Assembly (NCBI RefSeq): GCF_014196715.1
Contig: NZ_JACIEF010000002.1
Location: 372,001 to 436,000, forward strand
DNA from: Pedobacter zeae
GTDB taxonomy: Bacteria; Bacteroidota; Bacteroidia; Sphingobacteriales; Sphingobacteriaceae
Reading direction: 5' to 3'
DNA length: 64,000 bases
Part shown: piece by piece, positions 48,644 to 58,815 of the stretch
Numbering within the stretch: the stretch's first letter is position 1
How the letters are laid out: the number at the start of each line of letters is the position of its first letter
Translations under genes and position numbers: made by a program
Notes under the pieces: generated by a model
The model's database searches: none
Told to the model about the DNA's origin: nothing
What the model saw: only the letters and a program-made list of their open reading frames with translations

Positions 48644-51600
48644 ATGGCAATTTCATATAAAGAACTCTTCGATTTTGACGGCTTAGACGCCGCATTTAAA
48701 GAACTCGAGCAATCTGAAGATCATTTTTCTAAGGCTGTTATCGATGATTTAAAGCGAATTCAAAAGCAGTCGGCGGTAACAAAGTCAGAATTACAAAAGC
48801 TTGCAGATGCTTTAAAGGGCATTAATGTTACAAATGATGGTGGCCGAAATAGGTTGACTCAATTAGCTGCGGATGCAGAGACAGCCGCCAAAGCCTATGT
48901 TGACCAAAACAATGCGATTGCTGCCAATAACAGGATGTTGGAAGCAAATAGGGCTGAAATTCAAAGGCTCAAGAATGAGATCAATGCCTTGAAAGCCGCT
49001 CGTCAACAAAGTAATTCAGCTGAGCAACAGGCTAGAACAGCATATCAGCAAAACAGAGCTGAAACAGAGCGATTACGTGGAGCTACACAGCAAGTAAGGC
49101 TTGAAATTAACCAACTTACACTTGCAAATCGTCAGGCTAGGAGTGCAGTTGTTGCCGCTGCTGGCTCATATCGTGAGGCACAGCAGCGATTAACAGCCCT
49201 TGGGAATTCTATTAAAAACGCCGAGAATGGGTTTAAAAATACTACTCCTGAAATAAAGGCCCAAATTAAAGAGTATAATGCATTAAATGAAGCCCTCAAG
49301 AAATTCGATGCTCAAATGGGCAATCATCAGCGTAATGTTGGAAATTATAAAGGAGCTCTTAAAAGTGTTACCCAAGATTTATTAAGCTTTACATCTTCGT
49401 ACTTGTCAGCAGGAGCTGCTTTGCAATACGTATTTACTCAAACTTTGGCGTTTCAAAATATTAAAACTCCTCTAACCTATATAATTGGATCTGAAGGAGA
49501 GGCAAACAATAAACTTGCTGAACTTAAACAATTAGCGAATGATTTGGGGGTTCAATATTTTGTTATAGCCAGATCATATAAAAGTTTTACAGCAGCAGCC
49601 AGGGCATCAAACTTTGATCTAGCCGAATCGGAAAGAATTTTTAAGGCCATAACCCGTTCAGCAGCAGTATTCCATCTTACGAGCGATCAACTTGAAGGGT
49701 CTTTGCTAGCTATTCAGCAAATGATATCCAAGGGGAATGTTCAAGCTGAAGAGCTGAGAGGACAATTATCTGAACGCCTACCTGGCGCATTTGCGTTGGC
49801 CGCCAAAGCTATGGGGGTAACTGAAAAGGAGCTTAATAACATGCTCAAAACAGGCCAGGTTGTAGCCTCAGACATGTTACCGAAGTTAGCCAGGCAACTT
49901 GAAAAAGAATATGGCTACAAGGCCGCCGGCGGAATTAAAGGACTAAACTCAGAATTAGAGCAACTTAAAACAGCAACGCAATCTTTTGCTGGTGAAGGAA
50001 GCTTTTTAGATCAAAATCTTTTTCAGCCTATTATAAGAGGAGCCAGGCTTGTAATCAATGAGCTTAACCAAATGACTCGTGGTAGCTTTTGGGAGAATAT
50101 TAGATACATGTTTACTATTGATAATAGAAGTTTAGAAAATCAAAGAAAAGTTTATGACTTAAGGGATTTAAGAAAGAATAATGAAAATGCTCAGTCTGAA
50201 GCTGAAAAATATTCTACCGAAGGCAAATCCGTAGGAGACTTAAGAACTAAGTATCAACAGCTTACCGAAACAATGCGGCTTGCAGTTAAAGCTCAGAATG
50301 ATTTTAAATTAGGGGTAGCCAACGGGACTTTAAGAGAAACAAATGATGCTACCGTTGCAAAATACACTGCTATCGCAAATGGAATAATTGAACAGAGAAA
50401 GAGGATTGGATTGGCATTAGCGCAAGCAAAGCAACAACAAATATCAGACACTAAAGAGGTTGCGGATTCTGAACTTAACTCGATAGATGCTATCCGTAAA
50501 AGAATATCTGAGTTAAGCAAAATGGATGGTAGCGCTATTGAAGGAAGTCCTATTTTCAACCGCATTAAGGCCTTAAAGCTTAGATTGAAAGAGCTTGGTG
50601 ATGCAGCAAAAGATGCTCAAAAGCATATTAAAGATGCTATTGAATTACTTGAAGATCAAAAAAAATCAATTGAAAGATCTTTGCAGTTAGATGCCATAAA
50701 GGGTAAAAAGTTCGGTGAGCTATTTAAGCCATCTGATGAATCTTTGAAAAGGCTTTATGAGGTTAATAGACAATTAAAAATTGCTAATGATCTTCAGGAA
50801 TATCTAAAAGATTGGAGTAGAGGTTTGGTTCTGCCAGATTCTGCTCAAAAAGCATCCGAGTCTTTGCTTACTCCTGTAACGCAAACAGCTCAGGTAACTA
50901 CAAAAGTTAACAGTAAAGTTGCCGGGGTATTTACCGAAGAGGAAGCTGAAAAGATGAAGCGGCTTATAAAAGAAACTCAACACGAGATTGTAAATCTTAT
51001 TCAAGACAGTTTTGAATCGGTAACATCCGTAATAGGTGACCAATGGGCTGAAATGTTCCGATCGATGACGGACAGCTTACATAGTTTTGTAGATAATGGA
51101 ACAATCAGTTTTAAAGATTTCGCGAACATTGCTAATGGAATTGCGTCAGGAATATCAGGGACATTCAAGGCAGCTTCCGAGGCGAGGATATCAGTTTTAG
51201 AGTCTGAAAAAGATCGAGAAGTACAGGCTGTAGGTGATAATGCAAACGCTAAAGCAGCAATAGAGGAAAAATATAATTCAAAAATAAGAACTGAGAGAAG
51301 AAAACAAGCCAAGATTGATAAAGAGATGGCGTTACTTAGCATTGCCATAAACACAGCGGCTGCTATTGTTGGTGCTCTTGCTCCTCCTCCTATTGGATTA
51401 GGGCCAATATTAGGTATTCCTTTTTCTATCGCTGCGGGTGCGGTTGGACTGGTTCAGGCGGCCTTAGTGTTGGCTAAACCAATTCCTCAATTCTATACAG
51501 GTACAGAGAATGCCCCTGAAGGTCTTGCCGAGGTTGCTGAACGTGGACGTGAGCTTCAGATTAACCCTGATGGGTCAAAAGAGCTTATTACACAAAGGCA

Positions 51601-51943
51601 GGTTAGGCATCTAAAACGTGGTACTAAAATCAAAAATAACTATGATACTGAAAAATGGCTAAGCGCCAACAGGCTTTTTGTAGATCGTGAAGGAAATCTA
51701 ACCTCATTAAGCAACACTTCAGAACTAAGTAATAACATGGCTAAAATGGATAATTACCACTATGTAACCATGCAGGGCAATCAGCAGCCATTCGACTATG
51801 ATAGATTAATTGAAGGATTAGGAAAGGAAATTGAAAAAATGCCTTTTGATCAATATTTCTGGGATGAAAATGGTTTTGGAAAATTTAAGGTCGAACAAAA
51901 TACACGAATTAAAGACTTAAACGCAAGAAATAGTTGGGGGTAA
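48644..51943 (+). CDS. Tape measure protein
   Basis: 1099 residues. Extended N-terminal coiled coil (about 60-210), a tape-measure domain with SERLPGAFALAAKAMGVTEK and MISKGNVQAEELRGQL (about 270-420, TIGR02675-like), helical spacer, and a C-terminal hydrophobic part (AINTAAAIVGALAPPPIGLG, about 890-920). The length fits a tail of about 160 nm if 1.5 Angstrom per residue holds; that is inference. It sets tail length and can be ejected into the host membrane. Confidence 0.92.
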   Translation: MAISYKELFDFDGLDAAFKELEQSEDHFSKAVIDDLKRIQKQSAVTKSELQKLADALKGINVTNDGGRNRLTQLAADAETAAKAYVDQNNAIAANNRMLEANRAEIQRLKNEINALKAARQQSNSAEQQARTAYQQNRAETERLRGATQQVRLEINQLTLANRQARSAVVAAAGSYREAQQRLTALGNSIKNAENGFKNTTPEIKAQIKEYNALNEALKKFDAQMGNHQRNVGNYKGALKSVTQDLLSFTSSYLSAGAALQYVFTQTLAFQNIKTPLTYIIGSEGEANNKLAELKQLANDLGVQYFVIARSYKSFTAAARASNFDLAESERIFKAITRSAAVFHLTSDQLEGSLLAIQQMISKGNVQAEELRGQLSERLPGAFALAAKAMGVTEKELNNMLKTGQVVASDMLPKLARQLEKEYGYKAAGGIKGLNSELEQLKTATQSFAGEGSFLDQNLFQPIIRGARLVINELNQMTRGSFWENIRYMFTIDNRSLENQRKVYDLRDLRKNNENAQSEAEKYSTEGKSVGDLRTKYQQLTETMRLAVKAQNDFKLGVANGTLRETNDATVAKYTAIANGIIEQRKRIGLALAQAKQQQISDTKEVADSELNSIDAIRKRISELSKMDGSAIEGSPIFNRIKALKLRLKELGDAAKDAQKHIKDAIELLEDQKKSIERSLQLDAIKGKKFGELFKPSDESLKRLYEVNRQLKIANDLQEYLKDWSRGLVLPDSAQKASESLLTPVTQTAQVTTKVNSKVAGVFTEEEAEKMKRLIKETQHEIVNLIQDSFESVTSVIGDQWAEMFRSMTDSLHSFVDNGTISFKDFANIANGIASGISGTFKAASEARISVLESEKDREVQAVGDNANAKAAIEEKYNSKIRTERRKQAKIDKEMALLSIAINTAAAIVGALAPPPIGLGPILGIPFSIAAGAVGLVQAALVLAKPIPQFYTGTENAPEGLAEVAERGRELQINPDGSKELITQRQVRHLKRGTKIKNNYDTEKWLSANRLFVDREGNLTSLSNTSELSNNMAKMDNYHYVTMQGNQQPFDYDRLIEGLGKEIEKMPFDQYFWDENGFGKFKVEQNTRIKDLNARNSWG

Positions 51944-51946
51944 AAT

Positions 51947-54298
51947 ATGCAAAACTTATATGAAGTAGTCGATCAGTTTCGATTAACAACATCAACAGGG
52001 ACCTATATTATTAGAGAGCCTATAGGATGGGATAAAGTTAATTTTGTATTGAAACGGGATTCAATTTATCATGGTGTTGATTTTGAATTTTCAGACGGAT
52101 CTGTTCAATTGTCATTTTCTGAAGTTTCTGGAATTAGCTATATCCTTTCGGATCTTAACAAATTCGGTAATGATGCAAACATTATTTTGCAGTTCGGTCC
52201 GCTCATCGAAAATGTTTTCCGGGCTGATTATGAAGGTTATCTTGATTTAAATTCTCCATACCGCAAAACATATAATTCGCTTGACTGCAATGTTAAACGT
52301 AAAACTTTGGATGATAAAATTCAAACTAGGTTCGAAACGCCTGTAACACTTACAAGTCAAAAAACAATAGACGGCACCCTGATGACGGAAATGGCCAGTA
52401 TTGTTTTACCGTTGCATAGTAAGGCGATTATTGAAAAGTTTATATTAAACGAAGAAACTCCTAATCAACCCTACGAAATGGAGTTTCCAAGGGATGAGCA
52501 ACGCGAATACTTTTTTCAGGCCGATTTTACCAGTGCCACAACAAACGAAATCGATACTGCTGGTACTAATGCCTTCGGGGTATTCAAGGCAAATCCAGTT
52601 GAAAATGATAAGTGGGACTGGAATCTTAAATCAAACGGCAGGTTTACAATTGATATCCAGCTAAAAACAAGGTTAAGTGTTTACTTAAGGCCAAAAAAAG
52701 GTGTTGGAAGGCCTGGACGTATTTTATCATGGGATTACCAATGGTTTTTGGTTCATGATAATGGCGGCATAATCACCAGATATAGTGTTGGTGACAGGAT
52801 ATCTGGTTACACAGAAGATCACGACTTATGGATAGAGTGGAGCGGATCACGAAATACCTTCAAAGATGGGTTGCCATACTTAGACCTCGTTGTGGGCGAT
52901 AAGCTTTATTTGTATGGTAGATTCTCTTATGATGGAGATAGAAACTGGTCATCTGACAAAATAGGCACCCACATGCTCAAGCAGATAGTAAAGATGGAAG
53001 GCAGGACCGAATCAAAGCCGTCTACCACCGAAGCTTACCTTATTCATGAGGTAGGAGATAGGATTGTTAAAAGCATATCGGATAATAAAGGCTATATCAA
53101 AAGCAATTTACTTGGCCGTCCTGACATTGGTTATTCTGCTATGGGCCAAAGTGCTAAGATGGCTGTTACTGGCGGTTACCAGATTCGTAATTTCTCAAAG
53201 GAAAAAAGGCCTGTTATAGTAAGTCTAAAAGATTTCATTGAAAGCCTTAACGCAATGAGGTGCATCGGTGCCGCCTATGAAATGGATTCTGAAGGTAATT
53301 ATTATTACAGGATTGAAAGATTTGATTATTTCTACCGGGATGTGGAGATCATGACAATAACCAATTCGGTAAGGGATTATTACGAGGAAATGGATCTTGA
53401 TTTTGTATTCAATGAGGTTGAGATAGGATATAATAAATATCCTGAAGATGAGGTAACGACTTTGGATGAGTTCAATACCAAACATTCTTATATCACGCCA
53501 ATAGCCTCCTACAAAAAGAAGTTAAGCCAGCTTTCTAAGTTTATCGCTTCAGGATATGCTATTGAACTTACCAGGCGTAAAAAGTTCGCTGATACTGAAA
53601 TGGATTCATGGAAATATGACGAGGACAACTTTGTAATTACCCTTAACCAAAGCGGATCTGATTGGGTTCCTGAAAAGGATGAGTCGTTTGTTTCGCCTAT
53701 TACCGGGGTTATAAGTCCGGAAACTTCTTATAATATACGCCTAAGCCCTAAAAGGATGCTGCAGGCATGGGCAAAGCTTTTAAACACTGGACTTGTTTTT
53801 AAAAAGAGTTTTGAACTCGTTAAGAATACATTTTTCAGTAAAAACGGTGATTTGACCACTCAATTTAATGCTGGTGAAACTTCCAATATTGGAGATCCTG
53901 ATAAGCTTTTGACAACTGAAAAGGCAGATGTAATGCTTGGCGAGCTGGATCGTTTTGACCGCATATTTGCACCGGAAAAAATAACGTTTAAAGCCGCTCT
54001 AAGCATTGAAGAAATAACCGATATAAAACGGTGCCTGCAAAACCTGGACACAACCGGAAGGAATTATGGATATATCCGGGTTAGAGACAACGAAGGTAGT
54101 TACCATGCAGGTTATCCAATTAGCATTCAGTATAATCCAGTATCTGAAATGACTACTTTGGTTTTACGAAAAAAATATGCAATTTTGGGTGACCAGTTCG
54201 ACTGTACAGCATACAGCGACTGGAACTTTTCACAATTTGAGGCCGCTACGGGACTGTCGCCTGAAATCGAACAATGTAAGTTCAATGATTTCAATTAA
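51947..54298 (+). CDS. Tail tip/baseplate protein
   Basis: 783 residues, beta-rich with many aromatic strands (YEMDSEGNYYYRIERFDYFY). Follows the tape measure by 3 bp, the place of the distal tail or tail-hub protein. Its 3' end contains the TAMGGGACT hairpin at 54241-54261, 40 bp before the next ATG. Family not established. Confidence 0.65.
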   Translation: MQNLYEVVDQFRLTTSTGTYIIREPIGWDKVNFVLKRDSIYHGVDFEFSDGSVQLSFSEVSGISYILSDLNKFGNDANIILQFGPLIENVFRADYEGYLDLNSPYRKTYNSLDCNVKRKTLDDKIQTRFETPVTLTSQKTIDGTLMTEMASIVLPLHSKAIIEKFILNEETPNQPYEMEFPRDEQREYFFQADFTSATTNEIDTAGTNAFGVFKANPVENDKWDWNLKSNGRFTIDIQLKTRLSVYLRPKKGVGRPGRILSWDYQWFLVHDNGGIITRYSVGDRISGYTEDHDLWIEWSGSRNTFKDGLPYLDLVVGDKLYLYGRFSYDGDRNWSSDKIGTHMLKQIVKMEGRTESKPSTTEAYLIHEVGDRIVKSISDNKGYIKSNLLGRPDIGYSAMGQSAKMAVTGGYQIRNFSKEKRPVIVSLKDFIESLNAMRCIGAAYEMDSEGNYYYRIERFDYFYRDVEIMTITNSVRDYYEEMDLDFVFNEVEIGYNKYPEDEVTTLDEFNTKHSYITPIASYKKKLSQLSKFIASGYAIELTRRKKFADTEMDSWKYDEDNFVITLNQSGSDWVPEKDESFVSPITGVISPETSYNIRLSPKRMLQAWAKLLNTGLVFKKSFELVKNTFFSKNGDLTTQFNAGETSNIGDPDKLLTTEKADVMLGELDRFDRIFAPEKITFKAALSIEEITDIKRCLQNLDTTGRNYGYIRVRDNEGSYHAGYPISIQYNPVSEMTTLVLRKKYAILGDQFDCTAYSDWNFSQFEAATGLSPEIEQCKFNDFN
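54241..54261 (+). promoter_or_regulatory. TAMGGGACT hairpin inside a coding region, copy D
   Basis: GGCCGC / GTCGCC (one mismatch, one wobble) around TACGGGACT. Encodes EAATGLSPE, so the DNA is under coding constraint; still it lies 40 bp before the start of the next gene, like the other copies. Confidence 0.5.
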
Positions 54299-54300
54299 AG

Positions 54301-55065
54301 ATGGCAGTCAGAAAAATAGAAAGTAGCGACACCCTCGAGCTAGGCTTTAGAGGCAAGTACAACGAAACCATTGAGGAAATTGTCGTTTCCGGTGTTCTGA
54401 CATCGGCCGGAAAACTGCGTCTTATCAGGTTCAATGGTAACGGTTATTTCGAAATTGATCTTACTGGTCCTTTTTACACCAAAACACAGATAGATGAATT
54501 ATTCGATAACGTAGGTAATTCAATCCCCAATGCATCCGAATCACAAAGAGGCATTATTCAAATTGCTACAATGGATGAAGTGGATGCTGGTGAAGATGAC
54601 CAAAAGGCAATTACGCCTTTAAAAGCTGCTGATAGTACACTATTCCCATTTAAAGGCGAATGGATTGCCCCCGTTGATGATGCCATTTATAGGAAGGATT
54701 CTGTTGTAATTTACGGTGCCGGGATTTACCTGGCCTTATCCGATAATAATGTTACGCCTGATTCAGACTCTTCCAAGTGGCGTAGGATTGGGGGTAATGA
54801 TCCGAGGCCGTCCATTCCTGTTTCAGCAACTGCCCAAATGCTTATCAATAATTGGCAGACTGATACATTGCCAGCCTCTAGTAAAACCTATGCCGAGGTA
54901 TTTGGCAACACAATATTTAAAGCTTTAGTAGTTGGCGAAGATGATACGGGATTTCATGTTCCATTCGAGGCGAATGTAAAATATACTACTGATCCCGGAA
55001 ACGGAAACATAAATCAAGTACTCATCGAAAACATCCTGTATTCAGGAGAATTAACCTTCATTTAA
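54301..55065 (+). CDS. Tail fibre adaptor, unknown
   Basis: 254 residues. Beta-rich with a repeated phage tail motif GNSIPNASESQRGIIQIATM (about 77-96; 'RGIIQIAT' and 'AITPLKAADS' are typical of fibre trimerisation regions) and a small carbohydrate-binding-like patch WIAPVDDAIYRKDSVVIY then ALSDNNVTPDSDSSKW. Precedes the large fibre gene by 1 bp. Confidence 0.7.
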   Translation: MAVRKIESSDTLELGFRGKYNETIEEIVVSGVLTSAGKLRLIRFNGNGYFEIDLTGPFYTKTQIDELFDNVGNSIPNASESQRGIIQIATMDEVDAGEDDQKAITPLKAADSTLFPFKGEWIAPVDDAIYRKDSVVIYGAGIYLALSDNNVTPDSDSSKWRRIGGNDPRPSIPVSATAQMLINNWQTDTLPASSKTYAEVFGNTIFKALVVGEDDTGFHVPFEANVKYTTDPGNGNINQVLIENILYSGELTFI

Positions 55066-55066
55066 A

Positions 55067-58054
55067 ATGAAAAAGTTACTATCAATTTTACTACTCTTTA
55101 TAAGCTTTGGAGCGATTGCCCAAACTTACGACACATTGCCTACGGGTTCAAAGCCTTACGGCAATCAGCTGTACATTACTCCTGATGGAAATATCATTGC
55201 CGGAACCGGTTCAGCCAAATTCCGTGTGATCGGGACTAAAAAATACGTTGATTCCCTTTTGGCTTTAAAGGCTCCAATATCAGGAAGTACTAATTATATC
55301 CAAAACAACAACACCGGAACACCTCAAAGCGCCAGCTTCAATATTAACGGAATCGGCAGATTTGATAGCCCTACCGCTACCACGTTACTTGCTCCTGGCC
55401 TTGGAAGTTTCTCAAATGAAGCAGGTGTTACTACAATTAACGGAGGAAATGTTAATGTAGGTATTGAGCTTTTAACTCCTGATCTGGCTACTACAGACAG
55501 CACTAGCAAAGCTGCCAATACTAAGTTTGTTAAGCAGTTTACGCAAAATAGCAAGAAATATATTAACGCCAAAAGTGGTAGAAACCCAATATATGATATT
55601 TACAAAAAAAACTATTGGGGAAGCCTAACTGATTTTGATAAAACGGGGTCATATACGGTTGCTTCCGGTAAAATTGTAGTTCCAGCATCTGAAACTGGTT
55701 ATTTATCTTTAAAGAAGCCCGATCTAACGGAAATAAGCACTGTGTCTTTTGTGTATAAGGCTACAAATGGCGTCAAAGGAATATCTCCATCAATAGGTTT
55801 TAAAAGTTTAAACCCGGCGGCTGACGGAAGTAATTATGTATTTTTTCAGGAGAGCGGCGTTAACGCTGGTAAAATAGGTGCTTATGCTAGTTTCGACGGT
55901 TCGACAACATACAGTAGCGAAGCATTGTCTTATAATGCCGGCGACATAATGAAAATTACTATGTCATCTTTGGGAGCATTAAACTACCTGATAACTGTTA
56001 AAGACAGTACGCAAAACACATCAATAAGCTACACGATTAAATTAAGCTACGCACATATGGCTGTGCAACAACCGTTCGGACATAACACATCTGTTATGTC
56101 TATAAAAGGAAATAACAGTGCTGGAGCATACGAAATATTTGAAATAGCCTACAGCACAACAGAGGTTTACAATTATCCTTTGCTCATTGGAGATAGCATT
56201 GTCAACGGTAATTCAGCTGGCACTTCGTTTAACAGATTTGGTTACTTAATCAATGCCCAAATAAGTGCCGGTGGAGGCGACAGAAGTGAGGAAGTTGTAA
56301 AAAAAATCCCTTCTATCATAGATTTCAGGCCAAGCCATGTATATATCTTGATAGGCACGAATGATTCGGATGTTTCAGTTTGGCTGCAAAACTTATATAT
56401 TATATCTGATAGTTTGTCGAAGTATTCAATACCAGTAACCTTCATAGCTCCACCCCCTAACAATACAAGGAGTATGTTGCCGTTTCTCAATGCATTAAAA
56501 GCAAATTTTCCTTCAAATTATATTGATGCTTACACTCCATTATTGGGTACAGGAACCAATTTAAATGCATCCTATGACAGCGGGGATGGAACGCATATTA
56601 ATGCGACCGGTAACTTAAGGATTGCACAGTTAATAGGGTACATAAACACGCAGAATGTGTTTGGCCAAACGACCGTTGGAGACAACTCAGATCTAACACC
56701 AGGGGACACAAGGTATTCGTACAATTTACAAGCTAGAAAAAGTGTTGGCATAATTAATTCACCTTATTCTACTCTATCAAGCTTGACAGAGTTTGAGCCG
56801 ACCGCAAACACTACCTTCCCATTGTATGGTATTAGCAGCTCTGTATATAAAAAGGGAAGCAATTCAGCAAATATACTGTCCGGGGTAAACTCGGGTATAG
56901 TCAATTCAGGATCAGGTTCCATAACTGATATGAATGGGTTATCATCAATTGTGGTAAATAGTGACGGGTCAATAGGTAATGCGTTTTCATTGAGGCTATA
57001 TAGCCCGATAATTTCAGGCGGTACAATTAATAATGGTGGAGGAATAAAAATTGACAGGCAGGCATATCCGGGTATAACGAATCCTTACGCTATCTATCAA
57101 GAAAGCACATTAGATAAAAATTACTTTGGCGGTGAATCAAGGTTTGATGGAAATTCCTTACACTACAAAACTATAGCTACTTTCGCTAATACAGGACTTC
57201 CTTACGTTTATATCGGAGGCGACATGCCTTACGCAAGGATAGGAGCATATAATGCATCTAGCGGAATAGAAAACCTATCATTGCAAGATTTGGGTGGTAA
57301 ACTATTTATAGGTGCATCAGGTGAAAACGGCAGTAACGCAACTGTACAGATAAATGGGTCGCTTAATATTAATAATTTATCTGGTACGGGAGATAGATCT
57401 ATTGTTGCAGATCCTACAGGTATTCTTAAAACTTCTGCATCAGTTCCAAATTCTACTAAATGGAATAGTCAAAGCATTAGCGTGGTAAGCCCTTCACCCG
57501 GCGATTTAGTGACCTATAACGGGACTAATTGGATTAATAAAGCAATTACAACAACGGCTCCATTAAATTGGAACAACACTACATCAACTCTAAGCATAAA
57601 CGGGGTTGCTTATACAAACGGTAATTCGACAACCGGAACCATGCTCATTGGAACTACGAACGCGCAAGATGTTAAGGTTATAAGAAACGGTGTTGAAATG
57701 ATGCAGGTTACCAATACGGTTAATTTCCCCTTTGGGTTAAGCAGCACAACAGTAACCGCTAATGCATTAAGTTTAGCACAAAAAGGAATTGCTGCAAACA
57801 CTAATTACACTGTCTTAGAAACCGACTATACTGTTTTAGTTCAAGGCGGAACCGTTAATGCTACTATTACCCTTCCAAATTCAGACATAGGAAAGATATA
57901 TGTCGTTAAGCGGGTAAATGGCGGCACAAATACTATAACGATTTCGGCCTCAGCAATTGATGGTGTATCAACAAAAGATTTAACTGTTGATCAGTCAGGA
58001 TATGTTTTACAAAGCGCCGGCGCTGGACAATATTACATTATAGGTAAGTTTTAA
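55067..58054 (+). CDS. Tail fibre with signal peptide and SGNH hydrolase domain
   Basis: 995 residues. N-terminal Sec signal peptide (LLSILLLFISFGAIAQ), fibre region (KYVDSLLALKAPISG, NTKFVKQFTQN), then a GDSL/SGNH hydrolase domain at about 370-520: LLIGDSIVNGN (Ser 377), GTNDSD (430-435, block III) and DGTHINATG with Asp 507 and His 510; then another beta-helix-like region and a C-terminal IxVDQSGYVLQSAGAG. SGNH domains in fibres deacetylate or cleave surface glycans. A signal peptide on a virion fibre is very unusual. Confidence 0.82.
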   Translation: MKKLLSILLLFISFGAIAQTYDTLPTGSKPYGNQLYITPDGNIIAGTGSAKFRVIGTKKYVDSLLALKAPISGSTNYIQNNNTGTPQSASFNINGIGRFDSPTATTLLAPGLGSFSNEAGVTTINGGNVNVGIELLTPDLATTDSTSKAANTKFVKQFTQNSKKYINAKSGRNPIYDIYKKNYWGSLTDFDKTGSYTVASGKIVVPASETGYLSLKKPDLTEISTVSFVYKATNGVKGISPSIGFKSLNPAADGSNYVFFQESGVNAGKIGAYASFDGSTTYSSEALSYNAGDIMKITMSSLGALNYLITVKDSTQNTSISYTIKLSYAHMAVQQPFGHNTSVMSIKGNNSAGAYEIFEIAYSTTEVYNYPLLIGDSIVNGNSAGTSFNRFGYLINAQISAGGGDRSEEVVKKIPSIIDFRPSHVYILIGTNDSDVSVWLQNLYIISDSLSKYSIPVTFIAPPPNNTRSMLPFLNALKANFPSNYIDAYTPLLGTGTNLNASYDSGDGTHINATGNLRIAQLIGYINTQNVFGQTTVGDNSDLTPGDTRYSYNLQARKSVGIINSPYSTLSSLTEFEPTANTTFPLYGISSSVYKKGSNSANILSGVNSGIVNSGSGSITDMNGLSSIVVNSDGSIGNAFSLRLYSPIISGGTINNGGGIKIDRQAYPGITNPYAIYQESTLDKNYFGGESRFDGNSLHYKTIATFANTGLPYVYIGGDMPYARIGAYNASSGIENLSLQDLGGKLFIGASGENGSNATVQINGSLNINNLSGTGDRSIVADPTGILKTSASVPNSTKWNSQSISVVSPSPGDLVTYNGTNWINKAITTTAPLNWNNTTSTLSINGVAYTNGNSTTGTMLIGTTNAQDVKVIRNGVEMMQVTNTVNFPFGLSSTTVTANALSLAQKGIAANTNYTVLETDYTVLVQGGTVNATITLPNSDIGKIYVVKRVNGGTNTITISASAIDGVSTKDLTVDQSGYVLQSAGAGQYYIIGKF

Positions 58055-58065
58055 TTCTAAATAGT

Positions 58066-58398
58066 ATGAAAATCGAATCATATACATTGAATATTATTTT
58101 ATCACTAATAACAGGAGGTACATTCAGTGCCTTGATTTTATGGTTATCAAACAGGGGTAAGATAAAAGCGGAAACTGAAAATGTTATTGGTAAAACTTAT
58201 GGCGATTTAATTGATGATCTACGCGCGCAGGTTAAATACCAGGGTGAGCAGATTAAGGCTTCTCAGGAACGGGAAATACAATGCCTGAAAATTATTAATG
58301 GCCATCAGGAAACCGAAAGAGAGCTGAGAAAACAAATAGCAGCGCTGGAGGATAAATTATCATTACGAATTACCAAAATAGAACAGGAGAATCAATAA
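58066..58398 (+). CDS. Membrane-anchored coiled-coil protein (lysis block)
   Basis: 110 residues: one N-terminal membrane helix (NIILSLITGGTFSALILWLS) and a charged coiled coil to the end (LRAQVKYQGEQIKASQEREI). Layout like small spanin or Rz-type proteins or a holin accessory. Stop overlaps the endolysin start by 1 bp. Confidence 0.55.
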   Translation: MKIESYTLNIILSLITGGTFSALILWLSNRGKIKAETENVIGKTYGDLIDDLRAQVKYQGEQIKASQEREIQCLKIINGHQETERELRKQIAALEDKLSLRITKIEQENQ

Positions 58399-58814
58399 TG
58401 GCAATTTTAGGAAAAAGAAGTGTACAGAATTTAATTGGCGTTCATCCTGATCTGGTAAGTCTTATAAAAGCAGCTATAGTAAATACTCCATTTGATTTTA
58501 CAGTAGTTGAGGGAGTAAGAACCCAGGCAAGGCAAATGATGCTGTACGCACAAGGGAGAACAGCAAAAGGAAGTATTGTAACATTTGCAGATGGTGTAAA
58601 AAACAAATCAAATCACCAGGTGAAATCTGATGGTTTCGGCCATGCTGTTGACCTATACCCATTTATTAAAGGGAAAGTTGATTTTAATGATTCTGTTAAG
58701 TTAAAATCAATAGCTGATCACATTAAAAAAGTAGCGAAAGAATTAAATATTGGTATAACCTGGGGCGGAGATTGGAAAAAACCATACGATCCACCTCATT
58801 TTCAATTAAAATAA
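58398..58814 (+). CDS. M15 family peptidoglycan L,D/D,D-peptidase (endolysin)
   Basis: 138 residues. Zinc site residues: His 82 and Asp 85 in FGHAVDLYP, His 134 in PPHFQ, with NKSNHQVKSDG and TWGGDWKK (about 121-127) as in L-alanyl-D-glutamate peptidase/VanY-like enzymes. It lyses the cell wall at the end of the phage cycle. No signal peptide, so it needs a holin, probably the protein encoded next. Confidence 0.9.
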   Translation: MAILGKRSVQNLIGVHPDLVSLIKAAIVNTPFDFTVVEGVRTQARQMMLYAQGRTAKGSIVTFADGVKNKSNHQVKSDGFGHAVDLYPFIKGKVDFNDSVKLKSIADHIKKVAKELNIGITWGGDWKKPYDPPHFQLK

Positions 58815-58815
58815 T

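Noticed and set aside
57515..57535. ACGGGACT in the tail fibre gene
   Set aside because: No pairing flanks and no start codon downstream, so not counted with the TAMGGGACT hairpins.
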